This document shows, piece by piece, positions 1 to 5,132 of a stretch of DNA of 5,132 nucleotides (positions are counted from its first letter, which is position 1; each line of letters begins with the position of its first letter). The translations under genes were made by a program, and so were the position numbers. The DNA comes from Betaproteobacteria bacterium (lineage in GTDB: Bacteria; Pseudomonadota; Gammaproteobacteria; Burkholderiales; Casimicrobiaceae): NCBI GenBank assembly GCA_003153335.1, contig PLYG01000199.1:302-5433 (forward strand). Direction: 5' to 3'. The notes beneath the pieces were generated by a model. That model searched no databases. It was not told the DNA's origin and was given only the letters and a program-made list of their open reading frames with translations.

Positions 1-155
1 GGCAGCAGGGATTCGCCGGCGCCGTTTAGTGTTGAAGTGCGCGGGCGTGTACGAAGATCGTAGCGCAATCCGACCACAGCAAATGTCCCATCGAGGTCCG
101 CCATAAAAAAAACGAACACGACGCTGCGCCTCGCCTGCGACCTGGGCGCGCGCTG

Positions 156-824
156 ATGCGCACCATGCCGCCCGCAACCACCAACGCCACGCCATCGACA
201 GGCACGAATCTCGAACGCGCGGTGCGCCATTACGATGAGCTCGCGCCGAATTACGACTATGCGACCCGCCGGATCGACGGCGTGCGGGCGCGCGCCATCG
301 CAGCGCTGCAACTGCAACCGGGTGATGTGGTGCTCGACGCGGGCTGCGGCACCGGCTTTTGTTTCCACATGATCGAGGACGCGATCGGTCCCAGCGGACG
401 GCTGATCGGGATCGAACCGTCGCCCGCGATGCTGGCCCGCGCCCGCGGCCGGGTCGATGACGCGGGCTGGACCAATGTCACGCTGCTCAACACCAGCGGC
501 GAAGCGGCGCAAATGCCTTCGGCGCCTACCGCCATCTTGTTCAGCTACACCCACGATCTGATCCGGTCGCGGGCCGGCCTCGCGAACCTGTTCGGGCAGT
601 CGCGGCCGGCTACGCGGGTTGCGGCCGCCGGCACCCAATTGTTCCCGCGGTGGTTTTTCCCCGGCAACTGGTACCTGTACTACTCGCACCGCGGCTATAT
701 CACCAACTTCGAGAGCTTCGACGCGCCGTGGCAAATTCTGGGCGAGCATCTCGAGGGCTTCACTGTCAGCCGCCAATATCCGGGCGAGCGCTACCTGGCG
801 CGAGGCAGGCTTCCAGGTGGTTGA
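156..824 (+). CDS. Class I SAM-dependent methyltransferase, substrate unknown
   Basis: This 222-residue protein transfers a methyl group from S-adenosylmethionine to an unidentified acceptor, probably in the cytoplasm, since no signal peptide or membrane segment is visible. The Rossmann-fold motif I, VLDAGCGTG, sits at residues 59-67. The acidic ribose-binding position follows strand 2 at E87 (GIEPSPAML). A motif IV-like strand with FSYTHD lies near 129-134, and strand 5 (RVAAAGTQL) lies near 154-162. The N-terminal HYDELAPNYD stretch (25-34) is typical of small-molecule or lipid/quinone-type methylases. The first ATG is used; a second ATG at 165 is equally possible because neither has a clear Shine-Dalgarno site. 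The frame is open upstream to about base 36 but offers no other ATG. The gene ends directly against the stop codon of convergent egtD. The fold is secure; the substrate is not. Confidence 0.85.
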   Translation: MRTMPPATTNATPSTGTNLERAVRHYDELAPNYDYATRRIDGVRARAIAALQLQPGDVVLDAGCGTGFCFHMIEDAIGPSGRLIGIEPSPAMLARARGRVDDAGWTNVTLLNTSGEAAQMPSAPTAILFSYTHDLIRSRAGLANLFGQSRPATRVAAAGTQLFPRWFFPGNWYLYYSHRGYITNFESFDAPWQILGEHLEGFTVSRQYPGERYLARGRLPGG

Positions 825-1778
825 TCACTCGGCGTAGAACACACAGAACTGCTGTTTCGCATCCTGCCAGAGCCGGATGTCGTCAAAGCCGGCGCGCCGC
901 AGCAGCGCTTCGAACTCGATTGGTCCGTATTTGTACGAATTTTCGGTATGGATCCGTTCACCCACGCGGAACCGCCGGATGCGCCCGGCGATGCTGACTT
1001 CCTGGTTGGAGAGCGCTTCGAGATGCATTTCGATCCGCCCCGCGGCTTCGTTGTAGAGACCGCGATGCGCGAACGCCTCCGGCCGGAAGTCGCTGCCCAG
1101 CAACCGGTTCACATGCGCGAGCACATTGCGGTTGAACGCAGCGGTAACGCCTACGGCATCGTCGTAAGCTGCTTCGAGCCGGCGCTTGTCCTTCTTGGCG
1201 TCTACGCCGATCAAGAGACCGCTGCCCGGCGTCCCGCAGTGGCCGCGGATCTGGACCAGAAACGCCAGCGCTTCTTCCGGCGAAAAGTTGCCGATGCTCG
1301 ACCCCGGATAAAAGAACGTCGCCGGCAAGTCCTGCAGATCGGCGTGCAAATTCAGCGCGCGCGCAAAGTCGGTGACGATGCCCAGCATCTCGATTTCCGG
1401 GAATTCGGGCGCCAGGCCGGACAGCGCCTTGTTGATCGGGGCCCTTGCAATGTCCACCGCGAGATATCGCCACGGCTGAAAGTAGGGCAGCCACGACGCG
1501 GCTTTGCAGCAGTCGCCGGCGCCCAAATCCACCAGTTGCTTGCCGGCGCCGGCGGCGTGCGCGATTTCCTGCCGGTAGTCGCGGAAAATCGCGACTTCGG
1601 TCCGGGTGGGATAGTATTCGGGCAATTCGCAGATCGCGCAGAACAGCGCGCAGCCTAGTTCGTCGTAGAAATACTTGGGCGAAATCGATGCGGGACGGGC
1701 GAACAAGCCGGCGATCAGCGCGTTTCTTTCCGCAACGGAATCAAGCACCAGGCGGTCGATGATCCGGTAATTCGACAT
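825..1778 (-). CDS. egtD: L-histidine N(alpha)-methyltransferase EgtD (hercynine synthase)
   Basis: EgtD trimethylates the alpha-amino group of L-histidine with three SAM molecules, giving hercynine, the first step of ergothioneine synthesis in the cytoplasm. The 317-residue length is close to that of the mycobacterial enzyme (about 320). Family landmarks appear in order: KYFYDELG (35-42), LPEYYPTRTE (52-61), SAM motif LVDLGAGD (82-89), YPGSSIGNF (157-165), the AYDDAVGVTAAFNRN block (204-218), and HTENSYKY (277-284). By recall of the mycobacterial structure, the histidine-binding residues Y56, N166, Y206, E282 and S284 correspond here to Y56, N164, Y205, E279 and S281, so all are kept and histidine specificity is likely. 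The single ATG start has only a weak ribosome binding site. The usual partner gene egtB is not next to it: the downstream neighbour is convergent and the upstream neighbour is divergent, so it is probably transcribed alone. Confidence 0.95.
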   Translation of the reverse strand: MSNYRIIDRLVLDSVAERNALIAGLFARPASISPKYFYDELGCALFCAICELPEYYPTRTEVAIFRDYRQEIAHAAGAGKQLVDLGAGDCCKAASWLPYFQPWRYLAVDIARAPINKALSGLAPEFPEIEMLGIVTDFARALNLHADLQDLPATFFYPGSSIGNFSPEEALAFLVQIRGHCGTPGSGLLIGVDAKKDKRRLEAAYDDAVGVTAAFNRNVLAHVNRLLGSDFRPEAFAHRGLYNEAAGRIEMHLEALSNQEVSIAGRIRRFRVGERIHTENSYKYGPIEFEALLRRAGFDDIRLWQDAKQQFCVFYAE

Positions 1779-1829
1779 AGAACCAATTCGTGATAGGGTG
1801 GGTCAGAGCGGATGGGCTGCGGTGCTGGA

Positions 1830-1843
1830 ACTTTCACGAAAGT
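1830..1843. promoter_or_regulatory. Perfect 6-2-6 inverted repeat in the egtD/tlpA divergent control region
   Basis: The half-sites ACTTTC and GAAAGT are exact reverse complements around a 2-base AC centre, the form expected of an operator for a dimeric regulator. It lies 52 bases upstream of the egtD start and about 105 bases upstream of the tlpA start, so one bound protein could act on both promoters. The overlapping GGAACTTT and TGTAACC strings resemble -35 elements of extracytoplasmic-function sigma factors, but I found no convincing -10 at the proper distance. The symmetry is visible in the sequence; the regulatory role is inferred. Confidence 0.35.
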
Positions 1844-1874
1844 GTAACCGCGATCGACACTGCAGGTGTGGCCA

Positions 1875-1891
1875 CTGCGTATCTGCGTATC
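1875..1891. repeat. Two-copy 8-bp tandem direct repeat (CTGCGTAT) upstream of tlpA
   Basis: CTGCGTAT occurs twice in immediate succession and is followed by a further C, giving 17 bases of exact period-8 sequence. It sits 58 bases before the tlpA ATG. It could be a regulator half-site repeated on the same face, or a slippage duplication. With only two units neither can be decided. Confidence 0.5.
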
Positions 1892-1894
1892 CTA

Positions 1895-1910
1895 GCCGGG
1901 AGAGTCCGGC
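1895..1910 (+). other. Short GC hairpin in the probable tlpA leader
   Basis: GCCGG and CCGGC pair exactly, and an additional G-U pair closes an AGAG tetraloop. A T-containing stretch (GTTAGTTTT) follows. The stem is too short to call a terminator with any weight, but if tlpA is transcribed from upstream the hairpin would lie in its 5' untranslated region about 40 bases before the start codon. Confidence 0.25.
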
Positions 1911-1948
1911 GTTAGTTTTCCCCCGCTCTCTTTCTGGATTGCCTTGCC

Positions 1949-2461
1949 ATGATTCAAAACGCTCTTAGCCTCCTGCTCCTGCTTGCCGTGCTCGGCGGCG
2001 CCCCCGCTCGCGCAGGGAGCGACCTGAAGCCCTGGACGGACGGTCCGGCGCCGCAGCTATCGTTGCGCGATCTCGCGGGGCAACCGGTCAATCTCTCCGA
2101 TTTCAAGGGCAAGGTCGTGCTGGTAAACTTTTGGGCCACCTGGTGCGCACCCTGCATCGAGGAAATGCCGTCGATGCAGCGCTTGCGGGACAAGCTGGGG
2201 CTGGCGGGATTCGAGGTCCTCGCCGTAAACTATCAGGAAGGTCAGGCACGGATCAACGACTTCCTGAAAAAACGGCCGCTCAGGCTGACCATCCTGCGGG
2301 ACCACGACGGAAGCGTCCGCGCCGGCTGGGGAGTCCGGGTCTTTCCCACCAGCTTTGTGCTCGACGCCGATCAGCGCATCCGCTTCACGGTGACGGGCGA
2401 CGTGGATTGGTTGTCGCCCAAGGTCGAAAGTCAGATACGGGAGCTGCTCCCCAGGACTTGA
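1949..2461 (+). CDS. TlpA/ResA-like periplasmic thiol-disulfide oxidoreductase
   Basis: This 170-residue thioredoxin-fold protein probably acts in the periplasm, reducing or exchanging disulfides in partner proteins. An N-terminal Sec signal has a leucine-rich core (residues 6-15) and a likely signal peptidase I site after PARA (residue 22). There is no lipobox cysteine. The AhpC/TSA-Redoxin region then follows, with the active site WCAPC (C66 and C69) and EEMP directly after it. The cis-proline loop is FPT with P133. The only cysteines are the two in the active site. The length is normal for soluble TlpA/ResA proteins. The ATG lacks a good Shine-Dalgarno sequence, but the only other in-frame start-like codon upstream is a CTG before a stop at 1913, and the signal peptide begins correctly here. 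A transglutaminase gene starts 73 bases after the stop and is probably co-transcribed. The sequence does not show the true redox partner. Confidence 0.92.
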   Translation: MIQNALSLLLLLAVLGGAPARAGSDLKPWTDGPAPQLSLRDLAGQPVNLSDFKGKVVLVNFWATWCAPCIEEMPSMQRLRDKLGLAGFEVLAVNYQEGQARINDFLKKRPLRLTILRDHDGSVRAGWGVRVFPTSFVLDADQRIRFTVTGDVDWLSPKVESQIRELLPRT

Positions 2462-2520
2462 GCAGACTGGCTCCTGGCCTTGGCCCGGAATCCGTTCAGG
2501 CAACAGGTCATCATTTTTTT

Positions 2521-2526
2521 TGAGGA
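2521..2526 (+). promoter_or_regulatory. Ribosome binding site fixing the transglutaminase start
   Basis: TGAGGA lies 8 bases before the ATG at 2535, directly after a run of eight T (2514-2521). It overlaps the alternative TTG at 2520, so it supports the ATG and argues against the TTG. The Tat motif also begins properly from that ATG. Confidence 0.7.
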
Positions 2527-2534
2527 AATCAACC

Positions 2535-3632
2535 ATGGATCGTCGCACTTTTCTGACCACCTCGGCCATAGTGCCTATTGCAAGCGCGTTGCCGCGCTGG
2601 GCGTTCGCGCAATCCTTCGAACCCCAGCCGGGCCACTGGCGCACCTTTGAACTGGTTACGCGCGTCGAAATCCTGAAGCCTGCAGGGGGCGCCCGCGCCT
2701 GGGTGCCGATTCCGTTGGTCGAGTCCGGCTGGCAAAAGCCGCTGGCGAATCAGTGGACGGGCAACGGGCGCACGATGGAGCAGATCACGGACAAGAAGTA
2801 CGGCGCATCGCTGCTGTATGCCGAATGGGCCGACGGAGAAAAGGCGCCATGGGTCGAAGTGGTCAGCCGCTTCCAGACCCAGGACCGGTTGCAGGACTGG
2901 AGCAGGAAAGGCGCCACCCCGCCCGAGAGCGCGGCGACACTCGCTCTCTGGACGCAGCCCACCGACCTGATGCCCACCGACGGCATTGTCAAAAAAACCG
3001 CGGACGAGATCGTCCAGGGTAAGACGACTGATGTGGACAAGGTCCGCGCGCTCTACGATTGGGTGGTCACCAACAGCTATCGCGAGCCCAAGGTCCGCGG
3101 CTGCGGCGTTGGCGACATTCGCGTCATGCTCGAAACCGGCAACCTGGGCGGCAAGTGCGCGGACCTCAACGCTTTGTTCGTCGGGATGGCGCGATCGGTC
3201 GGCATTCCGGCGCGCGATGTGTACGGGATTCGGGTGGCGAAATCGGCGTTCGGGTACAAGGCGCTGGGCGTCGGCACTTCCGATGTGTCGAAGGCGCAGC
3301 ACTGCCGCGCCGAGGTGTATCTGAAGGACTACGGTTGGGTGGCGATGGACCCGGCCGATGTCCTGAAGGTGATGCGCGAAGAAACGCCCGAATGGATCAA
3401 ATCGACGTCCAACAGCCTGATCGTGCCGGTGAACGCGAAGCTGTTCGGAGGCTGGGAGGGCAACTGGGTCGGGTATAACGTCGCGCCTGATGTCGCGTTG
3501 CCCAACTCCAGGGGCGCCAAGATCGCGTTCTTGATGTACCCACAGGGAGAATCGAGCGAAGGCCGCTTCGACAGCCTCGATCCGGACAGTTTCAAGTACA
3601 AGATCACGGCGCGCGAAGTCACCGGCGCCTAA
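2535..3632 (+). CDS. Tat-exported transglutaminase-like (papain-fold) protein
   Basis: This 365-residue protein is exported and carries a transglutaminase-like cysteine catalytic core. Bacterial members act as peptidases or amidases as often as true cross-linking enzymes. The N-terminus MDRRTFL has the twin arginines R3 and R4, followed by a hydrophobic stretch and an AFA cleavage site near residue 25. An N-terminal beta-rich domain of about 130 residues (approximately 30-160) precedes the core. The catalytic triad is C208 in GGKCADLN, H256 in AQHCRAEV, and D272 in AMDPADV. Two other cysteines, C190 in RGCGVGD and C257 next to the catalytic histidine, are the only further ones. The C-terminal region (about 290-365) is again beta-like. 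A TTG at 2520 could add five residues, but it overlaps the ribosome binding site and is unlikely. It follows the thioredoxin-like gene by 73 bases, which suggests that its catalytic thiol is maintained by that protein. The substrate is unknown. Confidence 0.9.
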   Translation: MDRRTFLTTSAIVPIASALPRWAFAQSFEPQPGHWRTFELVTRVEILKPAGGARAWVPIPLVESGWQKPLANQWTGNGRTMEQITDKKYGASLLYAEWADGEKAPWVEVVSRFQTQDRLQDWSRKGATPPESAATLALWTQPTDLMPTDGIVKKTADEIVQGKTTDVDKVRALYDWVVTNSYREPKVRGCGVGDIRVMLETGNLGGKCADLNALFVGMARSVGIPARDVYGIRVAKSAFGYKALGVGTSDVSKAQHCRAEVYLKDYGWVAMDPADVLKVMREETPEWIKSTSNSLIVPVNAKLFGGWEGNWVGYNVAPDVALPNSRGAKIAFLMYPQGESSEGRFDSLDPDSFKYKITAREVTGA

Positions 3633-3694
3633 AGACAGCGATATCAACCAACCAGCGGCGGCGCCACGGTTGTCGCGCGGGCTTTTTGTTGATC

Positions 3695-4495
3695 ATGATC
3701 GCCAACGCCCGGATGTATTCGGTCAATGCGGCCGCCAAAGCCGCATGGCGGGAACTGCTGGCGTGGGTGACGGAGCGCGCGTCCGCGCCGTGGGACATCA
3801 TCGATTATGAGGCACCGGCGCCGCTTTCCGCGCTGTGGGCGCGCAACGATCTGGGCTGCGCGCTGATGTGCGGACTTCCCTTTACGTTGCGGGCGCCCGC
3901 GCCGCTGTTGATCGCCGCGCCGGTTCCCTCAAAGCCGCGCTATCGCCGACGCGCCCGCTACATGACGGATCTGGCGGTGCGGGCCGATTCGCCGTACCGC
4001 AGCATCGAGGACACCTTCGGCGGGAACGTCGGGTTTACGGTCACCGACTCGCAGTCGGGATATTTTGCGCTGCGGCATTTCCTGCGGCCATTCCAGCAAC
4101 AGCGCGGCGGCGCCCTGTACCGCTCGACGGTTGGCGGCCTGCTCAACGCGCGTGGCGTCATCGACGCACTGGCCGCCGGCAAGATCGACGTCGGGCCGCT
4201 GGACAGTTACAGCTACGATTTGCTGACCCACCTCGAGCCCAGCTACGCGCATCAGGCGCGGATCATCGCCAGTACGGAGCCCACTGCGATTCCGCCGTTT
4301 GTGGCCACCGCGGATCTGGATTCCGACCTGCGGGCGCGATTGCGGCAGGCGTTCGCGGAGGTCGAATCGGCGCCTGATCTGGCCGATGCGCGCGCACGTC
4401 TCCTGCTCACCGGCTTTGAATTCCCATCGCCCGAAGACTACGCGCCGCTGCGCGCCCGGCACGACGCGCTGATCGCGGCGCCGGAAGTCTGGTAG
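3695..4495 (+). CDS. PhnD-like phosphate/phosphonate-type substrate-binding protein, no signal peptide
   Basis: This 266-residue protein resembles the PhnD family of ABC-transporter substrate-binding proteins (periplasmic binding protein type 2 fold). Visible family features are a strand-helix start (IANARMYSVN, then an amphipathic helix to about residue 28), a tripeptide-type hinge segment LGCALMCGLP (53-62), LAVRADSPYRSIEDTFGG (93-110), the ligand-loop motif DSQSGY (118-123), and KIDVGPLDSYSYD (163-175). No secretion signal or lipobox precedes the domain, so the product is predicted to stay in the cytoplasm. No permease or ATPase gene lies within the window. The start is uncertain: two TTG codons at 3686 and 3689 lie just upstream, and none of the candidates has a good ribosome binding site. 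The frame stays open backwards into the previous gene without an ATG. The ligand is unknown; phosphate or phosphonate cannot be assumed. Confidence 0.8.
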   Translation: MIANARMYSVNAAAKAAWRELLAWVTERASAPWDIIDYEAPAPLSALWARNDLGCALMCGLPFTLRAPAPLLIAAPVPSKPRYRRRARYMTDLAVRADSPYRSIEDTFGGNVGFTVTDSQSGYFALRHFLRPFQQQRGGALYRSTVGGLLNARGVIDALAAGKIDVGPLDSYSYDLLTHLEPSYAHQARIIASTEPTAIPPFVATADLDSDLRARLRQAFAEVESAPDLADARARLLLTGFEFPSPEDYAPLRARHDALIAAPEVW

Positions 4496-4524
4496 TGTCG
4501 CAGATTCGGATCCGGAGATCATTC

Positions 4525-4581
4525 ATGCCCGTCTGGTTGCGCACGCCGTTGTCCTGTTTGCTGAACATCAAGGCCGAATAA
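4525..4581 (+). CDS. Possible 18-residue micro-ORF upstream of the DUF1684 gene
   Basis: An ATG with a well-spaced GGAG (4514-4517, 7 bases upstream) opens an 18-codon frame, MPVWLRTPLSCLLNIKAE, which ends in TAA at 4579-4581. The last base of that stop begins the AAGGAAGG ribosome binding site of the next gene, an arrangement suited to translational coupling or a leader peptide. I do not recognise the peptide. A frame this short occurs often by chance, and only the ribosome binding site and stop placement argue for it. Confidence 0.25.
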   Translation: MPVWLRTPLSCLLNIKAE

Positions 4582-4588
4582 AGGAAGG
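4581..4588 (+). promoter_or_regulatory. Strong ribosome binding site of the DUF1684 gene
   Basis: AAGGAAGG ends 3 bases before the ATG at 4592, with its AGGA core about 6 bases away. It is the best Shine-Dalgarno sequence in the window. It decides the start of the DUF1684 frame, which runs off the right edge. Confidence 0.75.
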
Positions 4589-4591
4589 GCC

Positions 4592-5132
4592 ATGGGCACA
4601 CCCAGCAATCCGTTCACGCTCGCGTCATGGCGCAGGGAAGTCGCGGAGCTGTACGCAGGAATGCGCAATACGGCGCAACGCGATCCCAAGCTTGCCGCCG
4701 CGCAATTCCGCGCCGGGCGCGACAGCCTGATTCTTCACCATCCGGAAAGCCCGTTCACGCACGACATCCTCGCTGCCTTCAAGGGCATCGACTACTTTCC
4801 ATACGATCCCGCGTGGCGGCTCACCGGAACCATAGACCGCGACGTCGAGCGCTATCAGTTCCAGATCGACCTGGCCGCGGACGGCGTGCTGCGCTGCACG
4901 CGCGCCGGCGTGGTGCGGTTTCAGTACGGCGCAACCGAACTTGCGCTGTCGGTGTTCTGGATGGAAGGTTACGGCGGCGGCCTGTGGCTGCCCTTCGGCG
5001 ACACCACCAATAATACCGAAACTTATGGCGGCGGACGTTATCTGTACGATAGCATCAAGGGCGCCGACCTGGGCGCAGGCACCGATCCTCCAGGCGATAC
5101 TATGCTGCTCGACTTCAACTTCGCCTACAACC
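4592..5132 (+). CDS. DUF1684 family protein, 3' end cut by the window
   Basis: The visible 180 residues match the DUF1684 family, a bacterial and archaeal group of unknown biochemical function. An N-terminal helical part, SWRREVAELYAGMR (12-25), is followed by FRAGRDSLILHHPESPF (39-55), typical of the family. FKGIDYFPYDPAWRL (63-77) begins the beta-rich part. LPFGDTTNNTETYGGGRYL (133-151) is the diagnostic central block, and LLDFNFAYN (172-180) begins the conserved C-terminal block, which in full-length members continues into a proline- and cysteine-containing stretch that would lie beyond base 5132. There is no signal peptide, so it is probably cytoplasmic. The strong ribosome binding site fixes the start. 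The gene follows the PhnD-like gene after 96 bases. The family assignment is confident; the function is not known. Confidence 0.88.
   Translation, partial: MGTPSNPFTLASWRREVAELYAGMRNTAQRDPKLAAAQFRAGRDSLILHHPESPFTHDILAAFKGIDYFPYDPAWRLTGTIDRDVERYQFQIDLAADGVLRCTRAGVVRFQYGATELALSVFWMEGYGGGLWLPFGDTTNNTETYGGGRYLYDSIKGADLGAGTDPPGDTMLLDFNFAYN

Noticed and set aside
1..104. Open frame on the minus strand starting at an ATG (102-104) and leaving the left edge, reading MADLDGTFAVVGLRYDLRTR at its start.
   Set aside because: Only 34 codons are visible, no ribosome binding site precedes the ATG, third-position GC is lower than in the other genes, and I recognise no family. An open stretch of this length is common by chance in GC-rich DNA. 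It could be the 5' end of a real divergent gene; sequence left of the window would decide.
795..837. Possible frameshift at the end of the first methyltransferase: the next frame reads EAGFQVVDHSA before a stop.
   Set aside because: The annotated frame ends in ERYLARGR, which fits a final beta strand of this methyltransferase type, and the alternative tail would run into egtD. The read-through looks coincidental.
948..1658. A 236-codon open frame on the plus strand inside egtD, and a 197-codon minus frame (3929-4522) inside the PhnD-like gene.
   Set aside because: Both are shadows of well-supported genes and lack domains, credible starts and independent ribosome binding sites.
1827..1895. 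An extracytoplasmic-function sigma promoter from GGAAC or TGTAACC.
   Set aside because: The -35-like strings are present, but no matching -10 (CGTT, CGAA or similar) was found 16-17 bases downstream, so I did not list it as a promoter.
2486..2521. Terminator between tlpA and the transglutaminase gene, suggested by eight consecutive T.
   Set aside because: No GC-rich hairpin lies immediately upstream (CGGAATCCG has too small a loop), and the T run leads straight into the ribosome binding site, so it more likely keeps that site unstructured.
2529..3647. A 372-codon open frame antisense to the whole transglutaminase gene.
   Set aside because: It mirrors a gene with strong motifs, Tat signal and catalytic triad. 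Its product is rich in Arg, His and Asp with no recognisable domain. Long antisense frames are expected from high-GC codon bias.
3650..3690. A rho-independent terminator before the PhnD-like gene, suggested by GC-rich sequence followed by five T.
   Set aside because: No stable stem could be formed directly before the T run. The best pairing found was the weak CAACC with GGTTG over a long loop, ending well before the T tract.

Overview
The window is GC-rich, densely coded bacterial DNA. It has a twin-arginine (Tat) export signal, a TlpA-type periplasmic thioredoxin, an EgtD-type histidine methyltransferase and a DUF1684 protein. Together these suggest a high-GC proteobacterium with a chromosomal accessory or metabolic region. 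The genus cannot be read from the sequence alone. I see no rRNA, tRNA, CRISPR array, insertion sequence or phage gene.

Layout. Bases 1-155 hold no gene I can support. A small class I SAM-dependent methyltransferase (156-824, +) runs tail to tail into egtD (825-1778, -), with no base between the two stop codons. A 170-bp divergent control region (1779-1948) separates egtD from a rightward series of genes. These are a TlpA-like periplasmic thiol-disulfide protein (1949-2461), a Tat-exported transglutaminase-like protein (2535-3632), a PhnD-like substrate-binding protein with no signal peptide (3695-4495), a possible 18-codon micro-ORF (4525-4581), and a DUF1684 protein (4592 to the window edge, 3' end missing). 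The last gene has no stop codon inside the window.

How the genes may work together. EgtD makes hercynine, the precursor of the thiol antioxidant ergothioneine, but no egtB or other ergothioneine gene lies within view. The divergent neighbour tlpA and the following transglutaminase form a plausible periplasmic pair: the transglutaminase depends on a catalytic cysteine, and a TlpA protein could keep such a thiol reduced. A shared egtD/tlpA control region with a perfect 6-2-6 inverted repeat would link cytoplasmic and periplasmic thiol chemistry, but this is inference. The PhnD-like and DUF1684 genes are co-directional with 62-bp and 96-bp gaps. Whether they belong to the same operon is uncertain.

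I found no clearly unprecedented system. The points most worth a second look are the tlpA/transglutaminase pair, the structured divergent promoter region, the orphan egtD, and the cytosolic solute-binding-protein homologue without a transporter.
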